DNA of 64,000 nucleotides from SFEB01 sp964612455 (GTDB taxonomy: Bacteria; Bacillota; Clostridia; Christensenellales; CAG-314), in assembly GCA_964612455.1 (NCBI GenBank), contig CAZTCB010000003.1, forward strand, positions 4,369 to 68,368, read 5' to 3'. The notes beneath the pieces were generated by a model, which was not told the origin of the DNA, did not search any database, and worked only from the letters and a program-made list of their open reading frames with translations. Shown one piece after another: positions 48,114-57,274 of the stretch. The number at the start of each line of letters is the position of its first letter. The stretch's first letter is position 1. A program made the position numbers and the translations under genes.

Positions 48114-49223
48114 ATGAAAAAATCCAAATCGGTATCTTTTATCGCGTTTGCCTTGGTTTTGCTGACGTTGTTGACGACAGTATCTTCCGTTGCCATACGT
48201 CAACCGGAAAAAGCGTTGGCAATCAACGAGCTCGCTAACGTCACCGACGTTTACTACTTTACTGACTCGGAGCCGTTAATGAGCAGTAATGAGTTTTATA
48301 TGTCGTTTTCAGTTTCAATAACGTATGATATTAATGTCTACATGACCGATCAAATACTTACTGAAAAATGTTACAACGGCGAGTTTTCCATATTCAACGA
48401 CGCCTACGTGTTTATATTTGAATTAAAGTACGATATGATCAGCCCGTCGGTATTAACTACTGTTTTTTCGACGGTAAAGAATCAAGGTTGCTACATTATT
48501 TTCATCAGTGCATACAATCTGAGCGAATACTCAAATACGTCATTTATGCAATACGTAGACGATTTCGCGCTCTGCAATAAAGACCCTTTCTTTTGTTTCG
48601 TAAAGAACGCCGTCGAAAATATAATGACTTCTCAACGCGGACTCAACGATTCCGTCATATTTATTGACGGCAGATTGCTTTACCCTATCGTAGACATAGG
48701 CGATACGTATGCTATAGAAGATATGTGCTACGTTTCTGCGTTTTTAAGAATACTCTTTCGCCATATATGCCAACAGTTAGGGATAACATACACCCCCGAC
48801 GATTACGAAGCGATGATAGAAGCATTAAACGCCTACAACGTACACCTATTGGTAAACGTACATGACTATCATTTTGTTGATTTAATGCAACGCGATGGCG
48901 AACATTACGTCACGTATGATTTTTATTCGTTTGAAGACGTAGAGAATGTATTTTCAAATACAATTCACCCTCTATACGCAATCGGAAGGTGGAGCCTGAC
49001 ACAGCAGTTTTACAATCTGCTGATTGATATTCAGGCTCATTATCAATTGCCAGTATACGCATGGGTTGTCGATGAACTCGAATTTGTTCCGGACGGACTC
49101 GACCTGATTACCGACGAAGACTTGACGGAAATGTATGAACCTGAATATCTTTTAGATTATGACGTTCTCGACGTCGTGGCTTTATTGGTTACTTTAGGAT
49201 TGCCCCAGCGGGAATCCGATTAA
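48114..49223 (+). CDS. Secreted protein of unknown family
   Basis: 369 residues, unrecognised. Signal peptide about 1-35 (FIAFALVLLTLLTTVSSVA, then KALA). The mature part is acidic and aromatic-rich, with mixed beta/helix character. NDAYVFIFELKYD, GCYIIFISAYNLSEYS, DSVIFIDGRLLYPIVDIGDTYAIEDMCYVSAFLRILFRHICQQLGITYTPDDYEAMIEAL and HPLYAIGRWSLTQQFYNLLIDIQAHYQLPVYAWVVDELEFVPDGLD are its most structured stretches. The C-terminal 40 residues are very acidic. Strong promoter, AGGAGG ribosome site. It is upstream of a BspA-type lipoprotein by 29 bases. AT-richer than its neighbours. Confidence 0.7.
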   Translation: MKKSKSVSFIAFALVLLTLLTTVSSVAIRQPEKALAINELANVTDVYYFTDSEPLMSSNEFYMSFSVSITYDINVYMTDQILTEKCYNGEFSIFNDAYVFIFELKYDMISPSVLTTVFSTVKNQGCYIIFISAYNLSEYSNTSFMQYVDDFALCNKDPFFCFVKNAVENIMTSQRGLNDSVIFIDGRLLYPIVDIGDTYAIEDMCYVSAFLRILFRHICQQLGITYTPDDYEAMIEALNAYNVHLLVNVHDYHFVDLMQRDGEHYVTYDFYSFEDVENVFSNTIHPLYAIGRWSLTQQFYNLLIDIQAHYQLPVYAWVVDELEFVPDGLDLITDEDLTEMYEPEYLLDYDVLDVVALLVTLGLPQRESD

Positions 49224-49252
49224 AAATATTAACACAAGGAGAAATGATATTT

Positions 49253-50869
49253 ATGAAAACAAAACGCTTATTACTCTTTTTAATATCGGTATTGATACTG
49301 TGTTGCGTTTGCGGAACGTTGACGGCATGTCAACAAAACGATCCGGACCCGGATCCGACTCCGAGTGGCCCTTCTACGGGCGTAAATCCTCCCGACGAGG
49401 ATACTGACCCCTCCTCGGGCGTGACGCCTCCCGACGAGGATACTAATCTTCCTACCGAAACAAATCCTCCCGTCGAAAATCCCGACCCCTCTACCGACGT
49501 AGATCTCAGCAAATTGACACAACTCGATACCCCTACCAACGTGGCTTTGACGGCAGACAACGAGCTGATATGGGACAAAGTAGACAACGCGTCGAGTTAC
49601 GTAGTAAAGTTGAATAACTCTACGTACTCCGCCAAATCAAACGTTTTTGATTGCAAAGTACTCGACACCGCCGCAAACACAGTCAAAATCAAGGCAGTCG
49701 GTGACAACAAGACGACCTATAAAGATTCTCAATGGACTGATTTTTATTACGAAACCCCGACAAGCGGCTTGAAATACACCAAACTCGATGACGGTAGCGG
49801 CTACATAGTAACCAAACAATCCGAAGACTCTATAAAAAGCTTTGGGACGCGTATAGTCATACCCGATTACTGCGACGGCTTGCCGGTAACGGAGATAGGA
49901 GTGAGTGCTTTTTCCAGTGCTTCTGTCAAATACACAGGCAATACGGTGACAAAAAGTATTCGTTTTCCGTCGCATCTGACGAAAATCGGCAGCGGGGCAT
50001 TCAAGATGTACAACGCTCTGACAAAAGTAAAATTACCTGACAGCGTTACGGAACTCAGTGATTCTGTTTTCTTCAGATGTACAAGACTGAGTGAAATTGA
50101 ACTTTCATCCAACTTAAAAATGATTCCGGGTTCTGCATTTGCCTACACCGCACTGACGGAGATTGTTATTCCGTCAGGCGTGGAATCAATCTATTCTTCA
50201 TTTACCAATTGTACCAGCTTAACAAGCGTGACCATTCCCGATAGCGTAACGACGATAGGCGGTACTTGTTTTAAAGACTGTACCGTATTGACAACGATTA
50301 AAATGTCAAAAAATATACGAGAAATCGATTCTTCTGCTTTTGAAAATACGCCATGGCTAAACAATCAAACCGATGAATTTATTACCTTCAACGGTAATCT
50401 TCTCTATAGATACAACGGCTCAGCCGAAAGAATCGATTCGCTACCCGCAGGTATAAAAAATGTAAGTGTGAATGCTTTTTACAACAATAACACCTTAAAG
50501 TACGTATCACTGTCCGGGGTGACGTTTGCAGACGGCACTATTTTTTATAATTGTACCGCACTCGAAACCATCAGATTGTCAAACGTAAGCGCTTTACCCA
50601 ATAAACTTGTAAGCCTTTGCAAAGCGCTCACTACCGTGATTTTGCCTGATACGATTACTACCGTCACCGGTTCGGCACCCTACAATATGAGTAGCAGTGT
50701 AAACGTGTTTTACGAAGGCACGCAGGAGCAATTTGAAAAAATCGCCGTCGTCGGCGCAACGACATGGAGCGTTACCGGCGCAACAGTGTATTTTTACACC
50801 GAAACGCAACCTACTACCGAAGGCAACTACTGGCACTACGACGCCGACGGCAATCCCGTCAAGTGGTAA
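49253..50869 (+). CDS. BspA-type leucine-rich-repeat (LRR_5) lipoprotein
   Basis: 538-residue surface lipoprotein. I choose ATG 49253, giving signal MKTKRLLLFLISVLILCCVCGTL and lipobox LTAC; the ATG at 49244 is only two bases from the ribosome site. A Pro/Asp/Thr-rich linker with repeated PPDEDT units (about 35-85) spans the wall, then a fibronectin-like strand region (about 90-160), then LRR_5 repeats such as FPSHLTKIGSGAFKMYNALTKVKLPDSV and IPDSVTTIGGTCFKDCTVLTTIKM (about 190-480). The C-terminal motif VYFYTETQP..EGNYWHYDADGNPVKW recurs in the protein at 61831. Probably an adhesin or binding protein. Confidence 0.87.
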   Translation: MKTKRLLLFLISVLILCCVCGTLTACQQNDPDPDPTPSGPSTGVNPPDEDTDPSSGVTPPDEDTNLPTETNPPVENPDPSTDVDLSKLTQLDTPTNVALTADNELIWDKVDNASSYVVKLNNSTYSAKSNVFDCKVLDTAANTVKIKAVGDNKTTYKDSQWTDFYYETPTSGLKYTKLDDGSGYIVTKQSEDSIKSFGTRIVIPDYCDGLPVTEIGVSAFSSASVKYTGNTVTKSIRFPSHLTKIGSGAFKMYNALTKVKLPDSVTELSDSVFFRCTRLSEIELSSNLKMIPGSAFAYTALTEIVIPSGVESIYSSFTNCTSLTSVTIPDSVTTIGGTCFKDCTVLTTIKMSKNIREIDSSAFENTPWLNNQTDEFITFNGNLLYRYNGSAERIDSLPAGIKNVSVNAFYNNNTLKYVSLSGVTFADGTIFYNCTALETIRLSNVSALPNKLVSLCKALTTVILPDTITTVTGSAPYNMSSSVNVFYEGTQEQFEKIAVVGATTWSVTGATVYFYTETQPTTEGNYWHYDADGNPVKW

Positions 50870-50914
50870 ATCGACAACCGATAGGATTAAAAGAAAAAAC
50901 GAACCACGCGGTTG

Positions 50915-50949
50915 AAAAACAGCGAGAGAAATTTCTCTCGCTGTTTTTT
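50915..50949 (+). terminator. Intrinsic terminator
   Basis: A-run and CAGCGAGAGAAAT pair with ATTTCTCTCGCTG and a seven-base T-run; ends the secreted protein/LRR operon. Confidence 0.9.
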
Positions 50950-51037
50950 TAAGTGTATTTCCCGTAGTATGGAGTGTAACAACGTATTAATTTTTTCTAT
51001 TTAAACAGCACTGTCGACGGGCTTTTTTATTTTTTAG

Positions 51038-52342
51038 TTAATCTCCTTCTTCCTCGTCAATCCCTTCGGGCTTTGCGGGACCGTCGGTTACCGCTATCGG
51101 CAACGGTGCGTCCGACAAGTGACTGTGCGTAAGAAAAGTCTTTTTATACGTAAGTTTAAGCAAAACGGGAGTGAGCAACGCGCTGACGGCAATGAGTATC
51201 AATACGAAAGGCATTATCGACGGATTTACCATTCCGTTGTCGATGCCTTTTTGAGTACACACGAGCACGACCTCTGCGCGAGCCATCATACCGATGCCGA
51301 CTCTTAAGCTGTCTTTGGGACTGTATTTACAAATAAGCGAACCGCCTCCCGCGCCCAAAACCTTGCCGACCAACCCCGCCAATACGTAACAAAGACCGAA
51401 ACCTACGAAAGCCGCGCTGATTCCGTTAAAAGTAGTGTTGATACCTATATTGGCGAAAAACACGGGCGCAAATATCATATAGTTGCTCATCTCGACTTTG
51501 CTATCGATGTATTCGGAGTTTTTTAACCCCGACAACACTATGCCGGCAACGTAGGCTCCTGTGATATCCGCAACGCCGAAAAACTTTTCCGCGGCGTAGG
51601 CGTATAAAAAACAAACGACAAACCCGAAAATAGGTATACGACGCATGTGATGGTCCCACTTGCCGTCCATCCATTTAAACAAACGATGTATCAACACTCC
51701 GACGCCGACGGCAATCACGAAAAACAGCAGCATTTTGCCGACCATGAGTAAAACTTCCGCCGTGCCCCCGTCGGTGTTGTTTTTTAAACCGATGACGACC
51801 GACAGCAAGATAACGCCTATTATATCGTCAAGTATCGCCGCCGCAACGACGCTCGTGCCAACCTTGCTGTTGAGTTTTCCCATTTCCTTGAGCGTTGCTA
51901 CGGTTACGCTCACGGAAGTGGCTGACAAGATAACGCCGTAAAACAGATTGTCGTAGAGATTGGCGGAAATATCGGCAAACCCGCCGTTAAACGCCGTCGC
52001 AACGACAAAACCGAGTCCGCACGGCACCACGACGCCGAGTATCGTTATTACCACGCAGGGCAAACCTATTTTTTTAAATTGTCTGAAATCCGTCTCGAGT
52101 CCGGCGGAAAACATGATAAGGATGACGCCTATCTTTGCTAAAAAACCGAGCCCTTCTATCGTGCCGTCGACGTCGTCGGTAAAAATCGTCTGACCGGGAA
52201 TATACCTGATGAGTCCGAGCAACAATCCCGCGACCAACATACCTATGACCTGAGGCAAACCGAGACGTTTACAGCAGATGCCTAAAAATTTAGACAATAA
52301 TAAAATCAATGCCAACGGCAATAAAATTTCAAAATAGTCCAT
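51038..52342 (-). CDS. Cation:proton antiporter, CPA2 (Kef/NapA) type
   Basis: 434-residue membrane protein with about 12 helices of the Na+/H+ exchanger domain. LLLSKFLGICCKRLGLPQVIGMLVAGLLLG is the N-terminal signature, KIGVILIMFSAGLETDFRQFKK the second conserved stretch, LSATSVSVTVATLKEMGKLNSKVGTSVVAAAILDDIIGVILLSVVIGL (about 140-185) holds the ion-binding DD motif, and SLRVGIGMMARAEVVLVCTQKGI the later one. It lacks a TrkA-N regulatory domain. The ion (Na+ or K+) cannot be told. Lies 28 bases after the DUF2344 gene on the same strand. Confidence 0.88.
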   Translation of the reverse strand: MDYFEILLPLALILLLSKFLGICCKRLGLPQVIGMLVAGLLLGLIRYIPGQTIFTDDVDGTIEGLGFLAKIGVILIMFSAGLETDFRQFKKIGLPCVVITILGVVVPCGLGFVVATAFNGGFADISANLYDNLFYGVILSATSVSVTVATLKEMGKLNSKVGTSVVAAAILDDIIGVILLSVVIGLKNNTDGGTAEVLLMVGKMLLFFVIAVGVGVLIHRLFKWMDGKWDHHMRRIPIFGFVVCFLYAYAAEKFFGVADITGAYVAGIVLSGLKNSEYIDSKVEMSNYMIFAPVFFANIGINTTFNGISAAFVGFGLCYVLAGLVGKVLGAGGGSLICKYSPKDSLRVGIGMMARAEVVLVCTQKGIDNGMVNPSIMPFVLILIAVSALLTPVLLKLTYKKTFLTHSHLSDAPLPIAVTDGPAKPEGIDEEEGD

Positions 52343-52370
52343 AAAAATTTACCTTCTTTAGCAAATATAA

Positions 52371-53015
52371 TCAATTAAATTCCGCAAGAAACTCGTCCGC
52401 CGACTTTGCGTCCACAAAAGTCGCGGTTTTCAGTATCCCGCACTCGTAATAATCGACTCCTGCTTGCGCACAGAGAAATTTTACGAGTCTTTCGGCGCGC
52501 AAGTTTTCGTTGCCGCAAGACAATACAAAACGCAACGTGACGGCGTCGACGCGCTCGGCGGCAAAAATCATTTTGCCGACCTTTTTGGTCACGACGGCGT
52601 TGTTTTTGTCGATAAAATCTATTGCAAAATCCAAATCGTTTGCTATACCGTCTATATTGATTTTGTCGGCAAACGGGCAATTTACCACGTACTCGGCAGA
52701 GTTGGCAATCGCGGCGAGGTTGGGGTTTTTACTCACGTTAAAAACCGCAGTCGCTTCTATCCCCTTTGGACAAGCGGCGTTAAACCGCGCCAAAAAATCC
52801 GCCGTATCGTCGGTATCGACGGTCACGTACTCGGCAACGCTCTCCACTCCCGCAGGGATAGGCGGTGAAAAATAAACCTTCATATGCGGGTTATAACCGT
52901 TGGTATAATTGACGTCCACTTTCGCACGCTTCAATATGCGTAAAAAAACGCGCAACAAATCCACGTGACTGACGGAAGACGCGGGAAAGAGTTTTGAATA
53001 TTTAACGACAACCAT
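52371..53015 (-). CDS. DUF2344/TIGR03936 family protein
   Basis: 214 residues. VVVKYSKLFPASSVSHVDLLRVFLRILKRAKVDVNYTNGYNPHMKVYFSPPIPAGVESVAEYVTVDTDD (about 2-70) is the family signature; the rest is a mixed alpha/beta domain. The gene overlaps the TIGR03960 gene by 14 bases. In Clostridia this radical-SAM-linked partner regularly follows TIGR03960 and precedes rng-rplU, which are not present downstream here. No biochemical role is established. Confidence 0.87.
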   Translation of the reverse strand: MVVVKYSKLFPASSVSHVDLLRVFLRILKRAKVDVNYTNGYNPHMKVYFSPPIPAGVESVAEYVTVDTDDTADFLARFNAACPKGIEATAVFNVSKNPNLAAIANSAEYVVNCPFADKINIDGIANDLDFAIDFIDKNNAVVTKKVGKMIFAAERVDAVTLRFVLSCGNENLRAERLVKFLCAQAGVDYYECGILKTATFVDAKSADEFLAEFN

Positions 53016-54783
53016 CGCACAATCCCTCCTTTGTCAATCCGCACCCGTTGCACCGTTTCAGACAGCTCGGCGTCGTGACGGCTGCTTTGGCTTTTTTCGC
53101 TTCGGCGACGAGGTAATCCTTGTCCACGCCGACGGAAACGAAATCCCATGGCAACAACTCGTCGTAACTCTTTGCGTTCAGCACCGACGAAACGTCAAAA
53201 CCGCAACTTTCCACGGCGTCGAGGTACCGCTCGGCGTCAAAGCAATCGTTCCACGCGTCAAACTTTGCTCCGTTTAAATAGGCGCGTTCTATCACGTCGG
53301 ACATGGTACGACCGCCGCGTGCCAAAAGCGCCTCGACAAAACTCGTATCGTAATCATGCCATGACAGGTTGATTTTATTTTTTCTGAAAGCGTCCCTCAA
53401 CAGTTTTTGCTTTTCTTCAACGTCTTGTTTATCCGCAAACGCCTCCCACGAAAAAGGCGTAAACGGTTTCGGTATAAATACTGCGACGCTCGCCGACAGA
53501 TTGAGATATTTGTTACCCGTGCGGCATTTAAAATACAAATCTTTTATTTTTTTCGCCATTTCGGCTATACCGACGACGTCTTCTTTGGTTTCGGTCGGCA
53601 ATCCTATCATAAAATACAATTTTACGGAGGAGTACCCCCTGCCAAACGCATCGGCAAGAGTATCGAAAATATCTTTTTCGGTAATATTCTTGTTGATTAC
53701 GTCACGCAAACGCTGAGTACCCGCCTCGGGGGCGAAAGTCAACGCCGTCTTTCTCTCGGCGTCGTAAACCAACGCGTCAAAACTATCCAGTCTCAGACTC
53801 GGCAGAGTAAGGGTGACGTTGTTTTCGTTTGCCCACGGCGACAACTCGCTCATCAACCTGCCCAAGCCGCTGTAGTCGCATGTACTCAGGCTCGACAAAG
53901 ACAGCTCGTCGTAACCCGTCGTCTCTATTAAATCCTTGCAAATCTTTAAAACGGTTTCGGGCGTACGCTCCCGCACGGGACGATAAATAAATCCCGCCTG
54001 ACAAAATCGGCAACCGTTGCCGCAACCTCTGAACAACTCCGCAACGCATCTGTCGTGGACTATTTCGAGATTGGGTACCAGCGCCGTATGGGGAAAAAAG
54101 GTTTTTTCAAGGTCTTTTTCCTTGTTGAGCTTGACTACGCGACTGCAATCTACTTTCGTCGGTTTATCGCCGTCGTATACGTTGTCGACAAACTCCGGGA
54201 CGTAAATGCAATCCGATTTTTCCTGCAGGAGTTTTAAAAACTCCTTCTTTTTAAGCCCTTTATTTTCTTTTTTAAGCCGCAAAACTTCTTTCCAAGGGGT
54301 TTCGCCGTCCCCCAGCATAAAAGCGTCGAAAAAAGGCGACATAGGCTCGGGATTGACGGCACACGGGCCGCCGCCGATTACTATCGGAAAGTCTTCGCCG
54401 CGGTCAGCCGCGCGCAACGGAAAACCCGCCAAATCGAGCATATAAAGCACCGTCGTATAACACAACTCAAACTGCAAAGAAAAACCGACGAAATCAAACG
54501 AAGTAAATTCGGCGTCCGACTCTATGCTCGTCAACTTTTTGCCGTTTTTCGCGAGCCATTCGCCCATGTCATGCCACGGTGCGTAGCATCTCTCGCATTT
54601 TGCATACGGAATTTCGTTGATGCCGAAGTATAAGATACGCGTACCGACGTTGCTCATGCCTACTTCGTACGAGTCGGGGAAACACAACAAAAGGGACGTC
54701 TCCGCATCGTCTTTTATCTCGGGTATACCGTATTCGCCGCCGCAGTACCTTGCAGGCTTTAAGACACTATCTACATATTTCAT
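53002..54783 (-). CDS. TIGR03960 family B12-binding-like radical SAM protein
   Basis: 593 residues. The N-terminal cobalamin-domain-like region (DDAETSLLLCFPDSYEVGMSNVGTRILYFGIN, about 25-56; VGFSLQFELCYTTVLYMLDLAGFP) precedes the radical SAM core, with the cluster Cys in ELFRGCGNGCRFCQAGFIYRPVRERTP (about 244-270) and SLSSLSTCDYSGL. A C-terminal Cys set (CLKRCNGCGLTKEGLCDGC) may bind another cluster. The ATG overlaps the spoIVFB stop (ATGA), and a consensus promoter inside spoIVFB ends eight bases before it. Substrate unknown. Confidence 0.92.
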   Translation of the reverse strand: MKYVDSVLKPARYCGGEYGIPEIKDDAETSLLLCFPDSYEVGMSNVGTRILYFGINEIPYAKCERCYAPWHDMGEWLAKNGKKLTSIESDAEFTSFDFVGFSLQFELCYTTVLYMLDLAGFPLRAADRGEDFPIVIGGGPCAVNPEPMSPFFDAFMLGDGETPWKEVLRLKKENKGLKKKEFLKLLQEKSDCIYVPEFVDNVYDGDKPTKVDCSRVVKLNKEKDLEKTFFPHTALVPNLEIVHDRCVAELFRGCGNGCRFCQAGFIYRPVRERTPETVLKICKDLIETTGYDELSLSSLSTCDYSGLGRLMSELSPWANENNVTLTLPSLRLDSFDALVYDAERKTALTFAPEAGTQRLRDVINKNITEKDIFDTLADAFGRGYSSVKLYFMIGLPTETKEDVVGIAEMAKKIKDLYFKCRTGNKYLNLSASVAVFIPKPFTPFSWEAFADKQDVEEKQKLLRDAFRKNKINLSWHDYDTSFVEALLARGGRTMSDVIERAYLNGAKFDAWNDCFDAERYLDAVESCGFDVSSVLNAKSYDELLPWDFVSVGVDKDYLVAEAKKAKAAVTTPSCLKRCNGCGLTKEGLCDGCR

Positions 54784-55649
54784 ACCGAATGATTATACAA
54801 TTTTTTTAATTTAGTGTCAAGGGGTAAATTAAATAAAGCAAAATTGATTTGCGGTTGCTCGAGGACAAAAAAGGTTTTGTCGTCCGTCAGCACGGTAATC
54901 TGATAAAAACACTTGTCTTTGAGTTTTTTTACCACCGTTGCCAACGTTGTGTCGCCGTCAAAGACGAGACATTTTTTTTCAACCCCCTTTTTCGCCATAC
55001 TTTTGCTGCCGCCGACGTAAACCCGCCGCGCATATATCGCTTTTTTAGTTTCGCCGCTACTCGCTACCACGAGAAAAAAACCGAAAAGCCCGCAGGAATA
55101 AAGGTTTATTTTTAAAAATATTCCCGTCAGAAACATAGCGAAAAAAACACAGCCGACGACCACGGCGACTACTCTGCCGATTTTTATGGATTTTTCGTAA
55201 CCGCGTTTTTTTTGCAATACCGCCGCCAACACCCGTCCGCCGTCTAACGGATAACAAGGCAACAAATTGGTTAACGCCAACACCGCGTTGCAAATCGCAA
55301 GGTTTTCGGTCACCCCGTAGGACGACGGATAAATCCACCATGTCGCGACCACGAGTACCGCGACCACGACGTTGGACAACGGACCGGCAATCGCGATTTT
55401 TATCGCCGAAGACGGTTCTACGTCGTCGAAATCGCCGTACAAGACGGCTCCGAATGCCGACAAACATACGTTTTTGCAGGTATAACCGCATTTTTTCGCA
55501 ACAAAAAAGTGTGCAAATTCATGAATAAGCACACTTAACGTGTAAAGCACAAACAACCAACCGCTTTTTGCAATAAAAGACACTGCCGCCAACAACCAAA
55601 AAGACGGTTTTACTACAAAATCAAAGCCTTTTTCGCTTAAATTTTCCAT
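54780..55649 (-). CDS. spoIVFB: Stage IV sporulation intramembrane metalloprotease SpoIVFB
   Basis: Site-2-type protease that cleaves pro-sigma-K in the mother cell. 289 residues. TLSVLIHEFAHFFVAKKCGY (about 37-56) has the HEXXH zinc site and NLLPCYPLDGGRVLAAVL (about 127-144) the third ligand, with about six helices and a C-terminal CBS-like domain (about 225-289). It overlaps the SpoIVFA-like gene by 13 bases. The sequence near its 3' end doubles as a full-consensus vegetative promoter for the next gene. Confidence 0.92.
   Translation of the reverse strand: MENLSEKGFDFVVKPSFWLLAAVSFIAKSGWLFVLYTLSVLIHEFAHFFVAKKCGYTCKNVCLSAFGAVLYGDFDDVEPSSAIKIAIAGPLSNVVVAVLVVATWWIYPSSYGVTENLAICNAVLALTNLLPCYPLDGGRVLAAVLQKKRGYEKSIKIGRVVAVVVGCVFFAMFLTGIFLKINLYSCGLFGFFLVVASSGETKKAIYARRVYVGGSKSMAKKGVEKKCLVFDGDTTLATVVKKLKDKCFYQITVLTDDKTFFVLEQPQINFALFNLPLDTKLKKLYNHSV
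54792..54820 (-). promoter_or_regulatory. Consensus promoter within the spoIVFB 3' end
   Basis: Minus strand TTGACA (54820-54815), 17-base spacer, TATAAT (54797-54792). The TIGR03960 ATG (54783) is eight bases further on, so the mRNA would have a leader of zero to two bases. Confidence 0.75.
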
Positions 55650-56269
55650 ACCAGAGTATAGTTGACGGTAGTTACGTCCTTTACCACTTCGCCGTCGTAA
55701 ATCAAGTTGACGGTAGCTGCGGAAGCGTATTTACCGAGTACCGCCTGCGTATCTATTTCGTCGCCGACGTTTACGAGTATCGTATTTAATCCGCCGTACA
55801 CTATCTGCAGTTTGTCGTCTACGCCGACCGTCACGGTATCGTCCGTCTTAGAAACGACCTTGCCCGCTTTAAAGTTTAACAATATCTTGCCGCCCGATAC
55901 GGTAATCGTGCCGTTTTCGACGTTGTCTACGGTAACGTTGATGGGTAAGATAATCGTTTTTTTATCCTGATTGACGGTATCGAACACGTCGATGATATTT
56001 TGGGTATAAGTAGTTTTCGCAAACGCAAATACTTCTCCCGCGAAACCTTCGGTTACGACGCTCATCGCCACGAGCGTAGCCGCCACGAGCAAAAAGACCA
56101 ACCCTCTCGCAATCCATGTCGTCGCGCTTTTTTTATCTCCCGTTTTTCTTTTTCGGACGACGCTCAACGCTTTGTCCTCGTCCTGAATATAGTGCCTTTG
56201 AGTATAACTGATATCCAGCCAATCGTCTTCTATCGCCGCACATTCGCAAATCGTTACGTCTGAGTTCAT
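55637..56269 (-). CDS. spoIVFA: SpoIVFA-like membrane protein
   Basis: 210 residues: cytosolic N-terminus (about 1-50), one membrane helix (IARGLVFLLVAATLVAMSVV, about 53-72), a spacer, and a C-terminal beta domain (about 110-210) resembling a degenerate LytM/M23 fold (VYGGLNTILVNVGDEIDTQAVLGKYA). This matches the layout of SpoIVFA, which holds SpoIVFB inactive until the forespore signal. Position between minD and spoIVFB, as in Bacillus, is the main support. A sigma-E-like promoter precedes it. No catalytic His of M23 is seen. Confidence 0.75.
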   Translation of the reverse strand: MNSDVTICECAAIEDDWLDISYTQRHYIQDEDKALSVVRKRKTGDKKSATTWIARGLVFLLVAATLVAMSVVTEGFAGEVFAFAKTTYTQNIIDVFDTVNQDKKTIILPINVTVDNVENGTITVSGGKILLNFKAGKVVSKTDDTVTVGVDDKLQIVYGGLNTILVNVGDEIDTQAVLGKYASAATVNLIYDGEVVKDVTTVNYTLVWKI

Positions 56270-56291
56270 ATTTACCTCCGTTTTTCTTTAA

Positions 56292-56320
56292 ATAATATGA
56301 AACGACTTGCTATATTATAC
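56292..56320 (-). promoter_or_regulatory. Sigma-E-like promoter of spoIVFA-spoIVFB
   Basis: Minus strand GTATAAT (56320-56314), 14-base spacer, CATATTAT (56299-56292), against the sigma-E consensus GHATATT-N14-CATACAMT (6/7 and 6/8). Confidence 0.6.
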
Positions 56321-56325
56321 TCGTT

Positions 56326-57090
56326 TTAAACGTTTCTTTTTAGTTTACATTTTATTTTACCCAACAATCCGCCGTAGGGAAAAACGCAGTCGTACATTCG
56401 CATCGTTCCGTTTGTCAGATTGTCCGCCAATACGTCGAAAAACTCGCTGTCGCCTCTGACAAAACCGTTGAGGTCGTCCCTCTCGGGGACAACGCCCAAA
56501 GGCGTAACCCCGAGTCTGTCAAAAATCTCTTGCGCCGGCGCCTGATAGCCCGATTTGACCAAATCTCCCCGCACTCTGTTGATTACGGCGTAAACGTTGA
56601 CGGGCGAAAACCTTTTGGCGTATTCCGCCGCCCTCAACGCGTCTTTGATACAGATATAGTGAGGAGTCACCACTATTATTACCTCTTCGGACGCCTTGAG
56701 CGCAAAGTTTAACGCCGAACCCACCCCCGCCGAACAGTCAAAAAACACGTAATCGAAGGCGCTTTCCTCCCGCATAATCATATCCGAAAAATCACCGAAA
56801 CCGTTTTTGGCGGGATTAAAGCTGCCGCTCAGCAGACAATAAAGATTGGGAACGTTGGGATCGCTTATCAACGCTTGTTTAAGCCGACATTTTTTTTCGA
56901 GTACGTCGGCAACGTCAAATACGACGTTTTCTCTGCATGACAACAGCAAATCGAGACTGTTAAGCCCGAAATCGAGGTCTACCAACAACACTCTTTTGCT
57001 CCTTTTTGCAATGGCGTAACCGAGGTTGGCAGTCAACGTGCTTTTGCCCACTCCGCCCTTGCCGCTTATTATACTGATTTTTCGCGCCAT
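56326..57090 (-). CDS. minD: Septum-site-determining ATPase MinD
   Basis: Membrane-associated ATPase that positions the division septum. 254 residues from ATG 57090; the longer reading to 57210 has no ribosome site. ARKISIISGKGGVGKSTLTANLGYAIA is the deviant Walker A, VLLVDLDFGLNSLDLLL the switch region and YVFFDCSAGVGSALNFAL switch II. The C-terminal KIKCKLKRNV is a short amphipathic basic tail suited to membrane binding. No minC is seen on the upstream side. Lies 56 bases before the spoIVF operon. Confidence 0.9.
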   Translation of the reverse strand: MARKISIISGKGGVGKSTLTANLGYAIAKRSKRVLLVDLDFGLNSLDLLLSCRENVVFDVADVLEKKCRLKQALISDPNVPNLYCLLSGSFNPAKNGFGDFSDMIMREESAFDYVFFDCSAGVGSALNFALKASEEVIIVVTPHYICIKDALRAAEYAKRFSPVNVYAVINRVRGDLVKSGYQAPAQEIFDRLGVTPLGVVPERDDLNGFVRGDSEFFDVLADNLTNGTMRMYDCVFPYGGLLGKIKCKLKRNV

Positions 57091-57109
57091 ATATCTACCT
57101 CTTGCGTAC

Positions 57110-57137
57110 AGTATAGCAACAAAAACCGATATTGCAA
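57110..57137 (-). promoter_or_regulatory. minD promoter
   Basis: Minus strand TTGCAA (57137-57132), 16-base spacer, TATACT (57115-57110) with TGC extension. Confidence 0.6.
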
Positions 57138-57274
57138 ACGGGGCGGTAAAAACAGCGTTAAAAAGCCTTTTTACGACTTTTTTCGCGCAGTAAAAAAATC
57201 CCACTCGCACGGCGCAAAAACAAAACCGACGACGGTTTTTGTCAAATCGCGTTTAACTAATTGAAACCAAGTCG

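Noticed and set aside
53002..54783. Methylthiotransferase (MiaB/RimO) assignment for the radical SAM gene
   Set aside because: It lacks the TRAM domain and the usual order of motifs; the N-terminal cobalamin-like region and the DUF2344 partner fit TIGR03960.
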